Source of the DNA: Mesorhizobium prunaredense
GTDB lineage: Bacteria; Pseudomonadota; Alphaproteobacteria; Rhizobiales; Rhizobiaceae
Direction: 5' to 3'
NCBI RefSeq assembly: GCF_900156895.1
Contig: NZ_FTPD01000067.1
Location: 10,653 to 74,652, forward strand
DNA length: 64,000 bases
Each line of letters starts with the position of its first letter. The first letter of the stretch is position 1. Under the pieces are notes generated by a model. That model had not been told where the DNA came from, did no database searches, and worked only from the letters and a program-made list of their open reading frames with translations. Below, one piece after another: positions 1 through 7,981 of this stretch. Both the position numbers and the translations under genes were made by a program.

Positions 1-81
1 TAGCGAGCCTTCGCGCCCCCCCTCTGCCCTGCCGGGCATCTCCCCCACGAGGGGGGAGATCGGCGGTTTTGGCGCCTCGCT
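1..81. repeat. Palindromic intergenic repeat, possibly cut by the window edge
   Basis: A GC-rich palindromic element. ATCTCCCCC (38-46) is inverted as GGGGGAGAT (52-60), and an outer pair AGCGAG (2-7) / CTCGCT (76-81) encloses it. It abuts the stop codon of the minus-strand LysR gene, so it may also act as that gene's transcript end. The CTCCCCC/GGGGGAG core resembles the elements at 55506-55602, and GCCCTGCCGGGCA is shared with the element at 3661-3710. Such elements are common between genes in Mesorhizobium (established knowledge). Confidence 0.6.
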
Positions 82-977
82 CAATATGGCCCGACCCTAT
101 TCTCCGACAGTTTCGACCTCAGCCACCTCCCGAACGCCTCCAGCACCGGATGCGCCGCCTTGGCATGTTCGGAAACGAGAAAATAGGAGCGCGGCGAACT
201 GATTGCGATGTCGAAGGGGCGCACCAGCCGGCCTTCGCTCAGCGCCCGGCGGCTGGTCAGCTCGTCGGCCATGGCGATGCCCTGGCCGGCGATGGCGGCC
301 GAAAAGACCAGGTTCATGTCAGAAAAGAAAATGCCGCCCTCGGTGTCGGGATTCTCGACCTTCGACAGCGCCAGCCAGCGCGCCCAGTCCTCGGTGTCGC
401 CGAGATGCAGGAGATTGGCGCGCAGCACGTCGGCCGGCTTGGAAAACCCGCCGATCTTGTTGAGCAGCGTCGGGCTGCACAGCGGCGTGAACGAGATCTC
501 GCACAACAGCTCGACCGCCCGGTTCGGCCAGTTGCCGACGCCGAAGGCGATGAAGGCGTCGGCGTCGGCATTGCTGACGTCGTCCAGCCGCCGCGGTGTC
601 AGGATGCGCAGCGCGACATCGGGGTACATCTGCCGGAATTCGCCGATGTGCGTGCACAGGAACAGCGAGGCGAAGCCCGGCGTGCAACTGACGCTGAACG
701 AGCCGCCGACGCCGGTGCCGGCATGGCGCGTTACCGCATCGCCGAGCACCGTCAGCGCTTTGCGCACGTCGCTGGCGTAGCGTTGGCCGCGCGGCGTCAG
801 CGCCACGCCCTTGCCGATGCGCTCGAGCAGATCGAAGCCGAGGTCGCGTTCGAGTAGCCGCAATTGATGGCTGACCGCGCTGCGGGTCAGATGCAGTTCG
901 TCGGCGGCGCGCCAGACGCTGCCGTGGCGGGCGAAGCTGTCGAGGGCGCGCAGCGCCTGAGTCGAGGGAATTCTCAA
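81..977 (-). CDS. LysR family transcriptional regulator (GcvA-like)
   Basis: 298 residues, the usual LysR length. The N-terminal winged helix-turn-helix spans about residues 5-62 (AADELHLTRSAVSHQLRLLE is the recognition region) and is followed by a periplasmic-binding-protein-like effector domain to the end. The start is a TTG at 977 with no convincing ribosome-binding site, so the exact start is uncertain. The gene is divergent from the amidohydrolase/amidinotransferase pair with an 87-bp gap, the normal arrangement for a LysR protein controlling its neighbour. The expected target is the promoter between 978 and 1064, and the effector would be a substrate of those two enzymes. That target is inferred from position only. 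Confidence 0.88.
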   Translation of the reverse strand: MRIPSTQALRALDSFARHGSVWRAADELHLTRSAVSHQLRLLERDLGFDLLERIGKGVALTPRGQRYASDVRKALTVLGDAVTRHAGTGVGGSFSVSCTPGFASLFLCTHIGEFRQMYPDVALRILTPRRLDDVSNADADAFIAFGVGNWPNRAVELLCEISFTPLCSPTLLNKIGGFSKPADVLRANLLHLGDTEDWARWLALSKVENPDTEGGIFFSDMNLVFSAAIAGQGIAMADELTSRRALSEGRLVRPFDIAISSPRSYFLVSEHAKAAHPVLEAFGRWLRSKLSENRVGPY

Positions 978-1064
978 GAGGTGAACCGAATTTGCATGAG
1001 CCGGGAAAACATATCACTTTTTGGCGAGGCGCTTCACTGCTTTCTTTGACCGATGGAGGATCCG

Positions 1065-2648
1065 GTGACGAACTCGGCTCAAGCGACCGCGCTTGCCTGT
1101 CTGGACGATATCCAGCCGTCGCTGTCGGCATGGACGCGGACGATCTTCGATTTCGGCGAGACTGCCTGGCGCGAATACCAGTCGGCCGCCTGGTATGTCG
1201 AGCGTCTGTTGCACGAGGGCTTTTCGGTCGAGGAAGGCTCCGGCGGGATGCCGACCGCCTTTTGCGCCCACTGGACCAACGGCGCCGGGCCGACGATCGG
1301 CATGTATGCCGAGTATGACGCGGTGCCGGGCAATTGCCAGGACGCGGCGACCGTCAAGCGACCGCGTCCTGGTCTAGGCGCTCAGGCCGGCGGCCACACC
1401 GATCCGCATTCCGGCCTCGGCATTGCCAGCCTGGGCGGGCTTTTGGCGACCAAGGCGGCGATGCAGCGCCACGGCATATCGGGCTCGCTGCGCTTCACCG
1501 GCGAGCCGGCGGAAAAAGTGCGGGGGTCGAAGCCGATCCATGCCGCAAAAGGCTACTACGATGGCCTTGCCGGCATGATCTCCTTCCATCCTTTCTACAT
1601 GCTGCCGCTCTGCAACACGGCGCGCTGGGACACGCATTGCGGCGCGGCCTATGCGATGATCTATCGCTTTGTCTGCGACGAACCCGAAAATTGGGTTCGC
1701 GCAAGCGATGGCGCTCCGATCCCGCAGGCGCATTCGGCGGTCAGGGCGCCCGGCGCCAACGACGCGCTTGTCATGATGTACATGGCGTCCAAGGCGCTGC
1801 GTGATTCCATGCTGCCGCATCAGGGCGGCTGGTCGATCAGCGAGGCGATCCTGACTGCGGGGCAGGCGACCGCCGACAATCTGGCAGCGGGTCTGGCCGA
1901 GATCCAGTACATGATCCGCGTGCCGACGCTTGCGATGGCCGAGCAGGTCACCGCCGTGCTCGACCGCAATGCCGAAGCCGCTGCCAAGATGAGCGGCTGC
2001 CGCCATGAGCGGCACTGGGTGTCGAAGTCGCGGCCGGGGCTAGCCAATCATGCCATGGCGGGTATTGCCTACGATGCGCTGTCGACGGTCGGGCCGCCGC
2101 GCTGGGACGAGACGGCCAAGGCGATTGCCCGCGAAATCCAGGTCAATGCCGGCGGCGCGGCGACCGACGAGCCGTTTATCGCCGAGTTGGAGCAGCTGAT
2201 TGCGCCTGGGGAGGCGGAGGCGTTGCTGCGCCGCGACTTGCCGCCGTCGCAGCTGAATTCGACCTCCGACGATTACACCGACATGTCGTGGCAGACGCCG
2301 ACGGCGCGGTTCTACGTCGCCCGGCCGGCGCTGCGTCGCGAGAGTGGCCACGCCTACCCGTCCTGGGCGATGAATGCGCTGGGCGGCATTTCCGCTACCA
2401 TCGATCCGATGGTTGCCTGCGCGTCGAAGACGATTGCGTTGGCAGCCCTTCGCCTGCTGGAAGACAAGGCCGCCCGCGACGCGGCGATGGACGAATTCGT
2501 CGCCCGCACCGGCGGCGGCATTGGTGGCAGCAACTGGCTGGCGCCGCTCTGCGACTACGAACCGCCGATCCATTTCCGCTGGCCGGAATATGTCACCACC
2601 CCGCGCGGACGGGGCTGGTGGATACCAAGCAACCCACAAGCCGCGTGA
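1065..2648 (+). CDS. M20 family amidohydrolase, AbgB-like
   Basis: About 527 residues. Resembles aminobenzoyl-glutamate utilisation protein B-type M20 peptidases: an early AEYDAVPG segment, a GGHTDPHSGLG segment where the family usually has GHxCGHN, a GEPAEK segment where it usually has PAEEG, then SFHP and a late SGHAYPSW histidine. The first-metal-ligand Cys is Asp here and the second Glu of the Glu-Glu pair is Lys, so the active site is not textbook and the substrate cannot be inferred. An ATG lies at 1053, but GGAGG at 1055-1059 sits five bases before a GTG at 1065, which is therefore preferred. It runs with the following amidinotransferase (24-bp gap) and probably forms a LysR-controlled catabolic operon that hydrolyses an amide bond. 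Confidence 0.8.
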   Translation: MTNSAQATALACLDDIQPSLSAWTRTIFDFGETAWREYQSAAWYVERLLHEGFSVEEGSGGMPTAFCAHWTNGAGPTIGMYAEYDAVPGNCQDAATVKRPRPGLGAQAGGHTDPHSGLGIASLGGLLATKAAMQRHGISGSLRFTGEPAEKVRGSKPIHAAKGYYDGLAGMISFHPFYMLPLCNTARWDTHCGAAYAMIYRFVCDEPENWVRASDGAPIPQAHSAVRAPGANDALVMMYMASKALRDSMLPHQGGWSISEAILTAGQATADNLAAGLAEIQYMIRVPTLAMAEQVTAVLDRNAEAAAKMSGCRHERHWVSKSRPGLANHAMAGIAYDALSTVGPPRWDETAKAIAREIQVNAGGAATDEPFIAELEQLIAPGEAEALLRRDLPPSQLNSTSDDYTDMSWQTPTARFYVARPALRRESGHAYPSWAMNALGGISATIDPMVACASKTIALAALRLLEDKAARDAAMDEFVARTGGGIGGSNWLAPLCDYEPPIHFRWPEYVTTPRGRGWWIPSNPQAA

Positions 2649-2672
2649 TCACTCGAAGCCAGGAGAAATCCC

Positions 2673-3605
2673 ATGACCGTCCATGACCGCATCGCAGCAG
2701 AACCGTTTTCATTGCAGCGCCGCAATCCGGCCGGCGGCACCAAGCCATTGACCGCCTGGGGCTTTGCCAACGAGACCGACGCCCTGACCGACGTGCTGCT
2801 CGGCTCGCCGAATTTCCTGCGCCACCTCTCGACCAGCTCGCTGTCGCGCAAGCATCTGCGCGAGGCGCCGTGCAACGTCCAGATCGCGCAGGCGCAGCAC
2901 AAGGACCTGGTCGCCGCTTACGAGCATTTCGGCGTCCACATCCACTGGCACGAGCCGACGCCGGAGTTGCCGATGCAGGTCTATTCGCGCGATTCCAGTG
3001 TCATGACGCCGTATGGCGCCTTCATCACCGCGATGTCCCAATGGTGGCGGCGCGGCGAGAACTATGCGGCGATCCGCACCTATGAGAAGCTCGGCATTCC
3101 GATCTACGACATGGTCACCGCGGGCACTTTCGAGGGCGGCGACTTCAACGTCATCGAGGACGGCGTGGTGCTGATCGGCTGTGGCGGCGCCCGCACCCAG
3201 GAGGAGGGCGCGCGCCAGGTCCAGGCCTGGTTCGACAAGGAGGGCTGGGAAACCCGCATCGCCTTCATCGACGAATATTATGTCCATATCGATCTGATGG
3301 TGGTGCCGATCGCCGAGAAACTGACCGCCGTCTGCCTCGCCTGCACCGAGCCGGGCATCGTCGACTGGCTGAAGGGCAAGGGCCACGAGATCATCGACGT
3401 GCCGTTCCAGGACACGATGGCGCTCGGCTGCAACTTCATGTCGCTGGGCAAGGATCGGGTGATCGCGCCGACCTCCAGCCAGACGCTGATCGGCCAGCTC
3501 AAGGCGCGCGGTTTCGAGGTGGCGGCGGTCGACATGAGCGAGATCTCGAAGACCGGCGGCGGCATCCACTGCATGGCGCAGGCGCTGAAGCGTGTGCCGG
3601 GCTGA
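2673..3605 (+). CDS. Amidinotransferase / dimethylarginine dimethylaminohydrolase-like protein
   Basis: 310 residues of the guanidino-modifying (pentein) fold. Visible motifs are RDSSVMTPYG near the first third, FEGGDF, the histidine in YVHIDLM, and the nucleophilic cysteine in GGGIHCMAQ near the C-terminus. These match DDAH/arginine deiminase-type enzymes that hydrolyse or transfer guanidino groups. AGGAG at 2661 lies a good distance before the ATG. The preceding M20 amidohydrolase and the LysR gene suggest stepwise breakdown of an N-acylated or amidated guanidino compound (arginine-like). The family is clear, but the exact substrate (dimethylarginine, arginine, agmatine-like) is not. Confidence 0.85.
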   Translation: MTVHDRIAAEPFSLQRRNPAGGTKPLTAWGFANETDALTDVLLGSPNFLRHLSTSSLSRKHLREAPCNVQIAQAQHKDLVAAYEHFGVHIHWHEPTPELPMQVYSRDSSVMTPYGAFITAMSQWWRRGENYAAIRTYEKLGIPIYDMVTAGTFEGGDFNVIEDGVVLIGCGGARTQEEGARQVQAWFDKEGWETRIAFIDEYYVHIDLMVVPIAEKLTAVCLACTEPGIVDWLKGKGHEIIDVPFQDTMALGCNFMSLGKDRVIAPTSSQTLIGQLKARGFEVAAVDMSEISKTGGGIHCMAQALKRVPG

Positions 3606-3660
3606 AATCCCGAAAAACAGCCACAGAGTTCGGCGTTGAAGTTGAATATTAAGCGTTGGT

Positions 3661-3710
3661 GCCGCCCCTCATCGCCCTGCCGGGCACCCGGCAGCCAGAT
3701 GAGGGGCGGC
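3661..3710. repeat. Nested palindromic intergenic element
   Basis: A perfect 13-bp inverted repeat, GCCGCCCCTCATC (3661-3673) and its complement (3698-3710), encloses a second perfect 8-bp inverted repeat, CTGCCGGG (3677-3684) / CCCGGCAG (3687-3694). It lies between the convergent ends of the amidinotransferase and VOC genes and may stop transcription from both sides. No T-run follows, so this looks like a dispersed rhizobial palindrome rather than a classical terminator. Confidence 0.75.
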
Positions 3711-3757
3711 GCGACGTGACGAGATTGCCCCTGTCCTAGCGCAAGCGAACCCCCGAG

Positions 3758-4180
3758 CTAAAACGTAATCTTCACCGAAGCGGCGGTGCGGTTGGCCGGC
3801 CCGTGAAAGACGGCCTCGATGTTGTTGCCGTCTGGATCGAGCAGGAAGGCGGCGTAGTAACCGGGATGGTAGTGCTGTCGCTCGCCCGGCGCGCCGTTGT
3901 CCACGCCGCCAGCGTCGAGGCCGGCCTTGTAGAAGGCGTCGACCATCGCACGGTCCTTGGCCTGGAAGGCAAGGTGGTGGCGGCCCGTCAGTTGTCCGCT
4001 GGCCGCCCGGCTGTCGATGCTGGAGACGAACAGCTCGTCGGCCCAAAAATAATCCTCGGCGCTGCCGCCGATGGGAACATCGAGCACCTTGAAAACCGCC
4101 TTGTAAAAGCGCCGGCTTGCCTTGAGATCGCTGACCACGAGCTGGACGTGGTCGATGAGACGGCCGCGATGAAGTTCCAT
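3758..4180 (-). CDS. VOC family (glyoxalase/dioxygenase fold) protein
   Basis: 140 residues with two beta-alpha-beta-beta-beta modules: IDHVQLVVSDL at the N-terminus, HHLAFQAKD in the middle and FLLDPDGNNIEAVFHG near the end, the last carrying the usual metal-ligand glutamate. The reading frame is open further upstream, but AGGAG about eight bases before the ATG at 4180 fixes the start. Probably a small metal-dependent lyase, isomerase or resistance protein; the substrate is unknown. It is divergent from an MFS transporter across a 253-bp gap that holds three tandem 20-bp repeats. Confidence 0.85.
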   Translation of the reverse strand: MELHRGRLIDHVQLVVSDLKASRRFYKAVFKVLDVPIGGSAEDYFWADELFVSSIDSRAASGQLTGRHHLAFQAKDRAMVDAFYKAGLDAGGVDNGAPGERQHYHPGYYAAFLLDPDGNNIEAVFHGPANRTAASVKITF

Positions 4181-4240
4181 GCCTGATAGCTCCTGATCGC
4201 CAGGTTGGAAATCTAGCCCAGGACGGCGCACGGTCAATGC

Positions 4241-4300
4241 AATGGACCAATCGAGTGGGCAATGGACCAATCGAGTGGGCAATGGAGCAATCGAGTGGCG
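4241..4300. repeat. Three tandem copies of a 20-bp unit in a divergent promoter region
   Basis: The unit AATGGACCAATCGAGTGGGC occurs at 4241-4260 and 4261-4280 (identical), then at 4281-4300 with three changes. The copies are head to tail with no spacer, about two helical turns each, and lie between the divergent VOC (start 4180) and MFS (start 4434) genes. They could be repeated operator sites or a simple slippage product. Confidence 0.9.
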
Positions 4301-4433
4301 CGATTTCGCGACTGGATAAAAAATGCAACCGGATTGTAGGATTCGAAATGTCGCCATCGTCCTTCGGACGCAAGCGGCGTGACGAAGTTCGAAAGAAGTC
4401 GCGCCGTGTCCAAACGATCTCGGGAGAAAAAGC

Positions 4434-5636
4434 ATGAGCCTTTCCTATCGTTGGGTCATCGTCGCGGCTGGCGCCCTGATGACCTGCGTTGCCCTCGGGG
4501 CGATGTTCTCGCTGGCGATCTTCCTCGAACCGATGGCGCTCGACACAGATTGGTCGCGCGCCGGCATATCGAGCGCGATGACACTGAACTTCCTGGTGAT
4601 GGGCCTCGGCGGTTTCGCCTGGGGCGCCATTTACGATCGCTACGGCGCTCGCATTGTGGTGATGACAGGAGCGGTGCTGCTAGGGCTGGCGCTGGTGCTG
4701 GCCAGCCGCACCGGCTCGCTGCTTGTCTTCCAGATCACCTATGGCGTGCTCGTCGGCCTCGCGGCAAGCGCCTTCTTTGCGCCGATGATCGCGCTGACCT
4801 CGGCGTGGTTCGACAAGAACCGCAGCCTTGCGGTTTCGCTGGTTTCGGCCGGCATGGGCGTGGCACCAATGACGATCTCGCCCTTCGCGCGCTGGCTGAT
4901 CTCAGCCTATGACTGGCGCACCGCCATGTTGGTCATCGGCATCGCGGCGTGGGCGCTGCTGGTGCCGGCAGCATTGCTGGTGCGCCAGCCGCCCAAGCCT
5001 GCCGCTGACGACGCCGCCTCCGATCCTGCCGCCGACGATACCGGCATGTCGGTTCTACAGGCGCTGCGCTCGCCGCAATTCATCGTTCTGGCACTGACCT
5101 TCTTTGCCTGCTGCGCGGCGCATTCCGGGCCAATCTTCCACATGGTGAGCTATGCGATGCTGTGCGGCATAGCGCCGATGGCGGCGGTCAGCATTTACAG
5201 CATTGAGGGCCTGGCGGGGCTGGGCGGCAGGCTTTTATACGGCGTGCTTGCCGACCGGCTGGGAGTCAAGCCGGTGCTGATTACCGGTCTGGCGATACAG
5301 TCGGTGGTCATTGCAGCCTATCTTGCGGTCAGCGAGCTTGGTCAATTCTACACGCTCGCCGTCATCTTCGGCGCCACCTATGGCGGCGTGATGCCGCTCT
5401 ATGCGGTGCTGGCGCGCGAATATTTCGGCCAGCGCATCCTCGGCACCGTGTTTGGTGCTGTAACCATGCTGTCCAGCATCGGCATGGCCTTCGGCCCGCT
5501 TGCCGGCGGCATGGTGTACGACGCCTATGCCAGCTATTCCTGGCTGTTCATCGGCTCGGCCCTTGTCGGGCTCGGCGCCGTGGCGGTGGCGATCGCCTTC
5601 CCACGGCTGCCGCACAGGGAACTCCAACCGGCCTAG
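4434..5636 (+). CDS. MFS transporter, monocarboxylate/oxalate-formate antiporter-like
   Basis: 400 residues with about twelve hydrophobic segments in two halves, joined by a polar, alanine- and aspartate-rich loop at residues 183-205. The loop after TM2 carries the signature YDRYGAR, and ADRLGVK matches it in the second half. The best resemblance is to the MCT/OxlT-like branch of MFS that moves organic acids; the substrate is not determined. GGGAG sits about nine bases before the ATG. The gene is alone on this strand, so the divergent VOC gene may belong to the same regulon. Confidence 0.85.
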   Translation: MSLSYRWVIVAAGALMTCVALGAMFSLAIFLEPMALDTDWSRAGISSAMTLNFLVMGLGGFAWGAIYDRYGARIVVMTGAVLLGLALVLASRTGSLLVFQITYGVLVGLAASAFFAPMIALTSAWFDKNRSLAVSLVSAGMGVAPMTISPFARWLISAYDWRTAMLVIGIAAWALLVPAALLVRQPPKPAADDAASDPAADDTGMSVLQALRSPQFIVLALTFFACCAAHSGPIFHMVSYAMLCGIAPMAAVSIYSIEGLAGLGGRLLYGVLADRLGVKPVLITGLAIQSVVIAAYLAVSELGQFYTLAVIFGATYGGVMPLYAVLAREYFGQRILGTVFGAVTMLSSIGMAFGPLAGGMVYDAYASYSWLFIGSALVGLGAVAVAIAFPRLPHRELQPA

Positions 5637-6013
5637 CACGGCGGAGAGAGCTTGCAGGGGGTCGAAAGTGGACATCGGCTATGTCAGCTTTGACCCCCAG
5701 TCGCGAGGCGTTCATCGGCAGCGATAGGAGCCGGGTCAAGACCGTGCAGGACCCATCTCCCTTTATTTTATTACAATCATGATGCAACGCAGCGCATTCA
5801 CGTCCAAATGTCGATTGCCGGTAGGCTGAGGTTCGGACGAAAACCGTGAAAGAATGGCAAAAGGGGCTTTTTCATGGATCGTGCGCCGCGCACTCACGCG
5901 ACTATTTCAGGTCCGTTAACATTTTGTGTTTTCGGCGCAGCATTTTTTTCCTATCCTCGCCCCAGCGCTTTGCGCATTCGATTGCGTGAAGAACTGGCGT
6001 GAGGATCCCAAAA
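5637..6013. other. Intergenic region with a nested hairpin and AT-rich leader
   Basis: No gene. GGGGGTC (5657-5663) pairs with GACCCCC (5692-5698) around an inner GACAT (5671-5675) / ATGTC (5681-5685), a likely RNA hairpin ending the MFS transcript. From about 5757 the DNA becomes AT-richer (CTTTATTTTATTACAATC), and a T-run occurs near 5943. This is the only space for a promoter of the UDP-sugar genes downstream, but no clear -35/-10 pair could be assigned. Confidence 0.5.
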
Positions 6014-6988
6014 ATGCAGCAGGCAAAGCGAGTCTTGGTGACGGGAGGCGCAGGTTTTCTGGGATCGTTCTTATGCGAGCGGTTGCTTGCTGAAGGCCAC
6101 GAGGTTGTATGCGTCGACAATTTCTTCACAGGAAGTCGGAGAAACGTCTCGCATTTGCTCGACAACAGATCCTTTGAGATCATTCGCCACGACGTGACAT
6201 TTCCGCTCTACATAGAAGTTGATGAAATATACAACCTTGCTTGCCCGGCAAGCCCGGTTCACTATCAATTCGATCCGGTCCAGACGACAAAGACCAACGT
6301 CCATGGGGCGATCAATATGCTGGGGCTCGCCAAGCGGGTTCGCGCAAAGATCCTTCAGGCGTCCACGTCTGAAGTCTACGGCGATCCCGAGATTCACCCG
6401 CAGACCGAGGACTATTGGGGCAGGGTAAATCCGATAGGTCCGCGTTCCTGTTACGACGAAGGCAAGCGGTGTGCCGAAACCCTGTTTTTCGACTATTGGC
6501 GACAGCACAGTCTGCGGATCAAGGTAGCGCGCATCTTCAACACTTACGGTCCGAGGATGCGTCCGGACGACGGCCGCGTCATTTCCAACTTCATCGTGCA
6601 GGCACTGCAAAACAAGCCGATAACTGTGTACGGCACCGGCGAGCAGACACGCTCATTTTGCTACGTCGACGATCTCATCGACGGTCTGGTTCGCCTGATG
6701 AACACGGCCGACGATGTTACCGGCCCGATCAATCTCGGCAATCCGGTCGAATTCACGATGCTCGAACTCGCCAATCTGATGATCGAGCTTACCGGAAGCC
6801 GATCCAAGATCAGGTTTTTGCCTTTGCCCGTCGATGACCCAAGGCAGCGACAGCCTGATATCGGATGTGCCTTGCGCGAGCTCAATTGGACGCCAAGAAT
6901 CGCATTGCGCGATGGTCTCGCCAAGACCATTGCCTATTTCGATGAATTGGTCTCATCGGGATATGCTCGGTCCGCTGCAGCCGAATGA
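6014..6988 (+). CDS. UDP-glucuronate decarboxylase (UDP-xylose synthase type SDR)
   Basis: About 324 residues of an extended short-chain dehydrogenase. The NAD-binding GGAGFLGS is at the N-terminus, then NLACPASP, the STSEVYGDP segment, and the catalytic YDEGK (Tyr-xxx-Lys). The NTYGPRMRPDDGRVISNF stretch is typical of UXS enzymes, which turn UDP-glucuronate into UDP-xylose. A GTG lies at 5999, but GAGGA at 6001-6005 fits the ATG at 6014. It overlaps the epimerase gene by four bases (ATGA), so the two are translationally coupled and supply nucleotide sugars to the glycosyltransferases that follow. Confidence 0.9.
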   Translation: MQQAKRVLVTGGAGFLGSFLCERLLAEGHEVVCVDNFFTGSRRNVSHLLDNRSFEIIRHDVTFPLYIEVDEIYNLACPASPVHYQFDPVQTTKTNVHGAINMLGLAKRVRAKILQASTSEVYGDPEIHPQTEDYWGRVNPIGPRSCYDEGKRCAETLFFDYWRQHSLRIKVARIFNTYGPRMRPDDGRVISNFIVQALQNKPITVYGTGEQTRSFCYVDDLIDGLVRLMNTADDVTGPINLGNPVEFTMLELANLMIELTGSRSKIRFLPLPVDDPRQRQPDIGCALRELNWTPRIALRDGLAKTIAYFDELVSSGYARSAAAE

Positions 6989-7959
6989 AAACAGTCCTGG
7001 TCACTGGCGGGGCAGGGTACATCGGCTCACACTGTTGCAAGGCGTTCGCCGAATCCGGTTGGTCGGTCGTTGCCTATGACAACCTCTCGCGCGGCTGGCG
7101 CGACGCGGTCAAATGGGGACCGCTTGTCGAGGGCGATGTTTGCGACGGTGCAGCGGTGGCAGCGGCGCTGCACCAGTATCGGCCGGATGTGGTGGCGCAT
7201 TTCGCCGCCTACGCCTATGTCGGCGAGTCCGTCGAGCGCCCGGAACTCTACTACCGAAACAACAGTTTTGGGACGCTGGTCTTGCTCGAGGAAATGCTGA
7301 AGGCCGGCGTCGACAAGCTGATCTTTTCGAGCACCTGCGCGTCTTACGGCGTTCCAGTTCGTTCGCCGATCGACGAAACGCATCCGCAGTCGCCCATCAA
7401 TCCCTATGGGTGGTCGAAATTCATCATAGAACGAATGGTGGACAATCTTTCCGACGCCCATGGCCTCAACGCGGTTGTGCTGCGGTATTTCAATGCGGCC
7501 GGATGTGATCCCGACGGCGAGGTCGGTGAGCGGCATGAACCGGAAACGCATGTGATTCCGCTCGCAATCGAGGCCGCGATCAGGTCGGGCCGGGTATTTA
7601 CCATTAATGGCACCGACTTCGACACAAGGGACGGAACCGCGGTGCGGGACTATGTCCACGTCAGCGATCTCGCCCGTGCTCACGTTCTGGCAGGGGAGAA
7701 GCTTCTGCGCGATCCGGGAGTCCACGTCTACAATCTCGGCACCGGAACCGGAACGACGGTGAACGAGTTGGTCGATGCGGTGAGCCGGGCTTCGGGAACG
7801 CGCCTCCCTGTGGCCTACGGTCCGCGCAGGGCAGGCGACCCGCCTGCGCTTGTGGCCGCGGCCGGCAAGGCGGCCCGGGAACTCGGCTGGATGCCTGAGC
7901 AATCCGGAATCGACCGGATCGTCGAAACGGCGCTGGCCTGGTATCGCCGCCGGTTGTGA
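6985..7959 (+). CDS. galE: UDP-glucose 4-epimerase
   Basis: 324 residues. GGAGYIGSH at the N-terminus binds NAD, SSTCASYG carries the catalytic Ser/Thr, YGWSK is the Tyr-xxx-Lys pair, and YFNAAGCDPDGEVGE and RDYVHVSDLA are hallmark GalE segments. It interconverts UDP-glucose and UDP-galactose (or UDP-xylose and UDP-arabinose when paired with a UXS enzyme). The start overlaps the UXS stop by four bases. Its 3' end lies only 22 bp from the end of the convergent glycosyltransferase operon. Because the upstream gene makes UDP-xylose, a pentose epimerase role is a fair alternative. Confidence 0.88.
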   Translation: MKTVLVTGGAGYIGSHCCKAFAESGWSVVAYDNLSRGWRDAVKWGPLVEGDVCDGAAVAAALHQYRPDVVAHFAAYAYVGESVERPELYYRNNSFGTLVLLEEMLKAGVDKLIFSSTCASYGVPVRSPIDETHPQSPINPYGWSKFIIERMVDNLSDAHGLNAVVLRYFNAAGCDPDGEVGERHEPETHVIPLAIEAAIRSGRVFTINGTDFDTRDGTAVRDYVHVSDLARAHVLAGEKLLRDPGVHVYNLGTGTGTTVNELVDAVSRASGTRLPVAYGPRRAGDPPALVAAAGKAARELGWMPEQSGIDRIVETALAWYRRRL

Positions 7960-7981
7960 GGATCTTTTTCGCGGAAGAACC

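Noticed and set aside
4241..4300. CRISPR array
   Set aside because: The repeats are directly adjacent without spacers, and only three copies exist.
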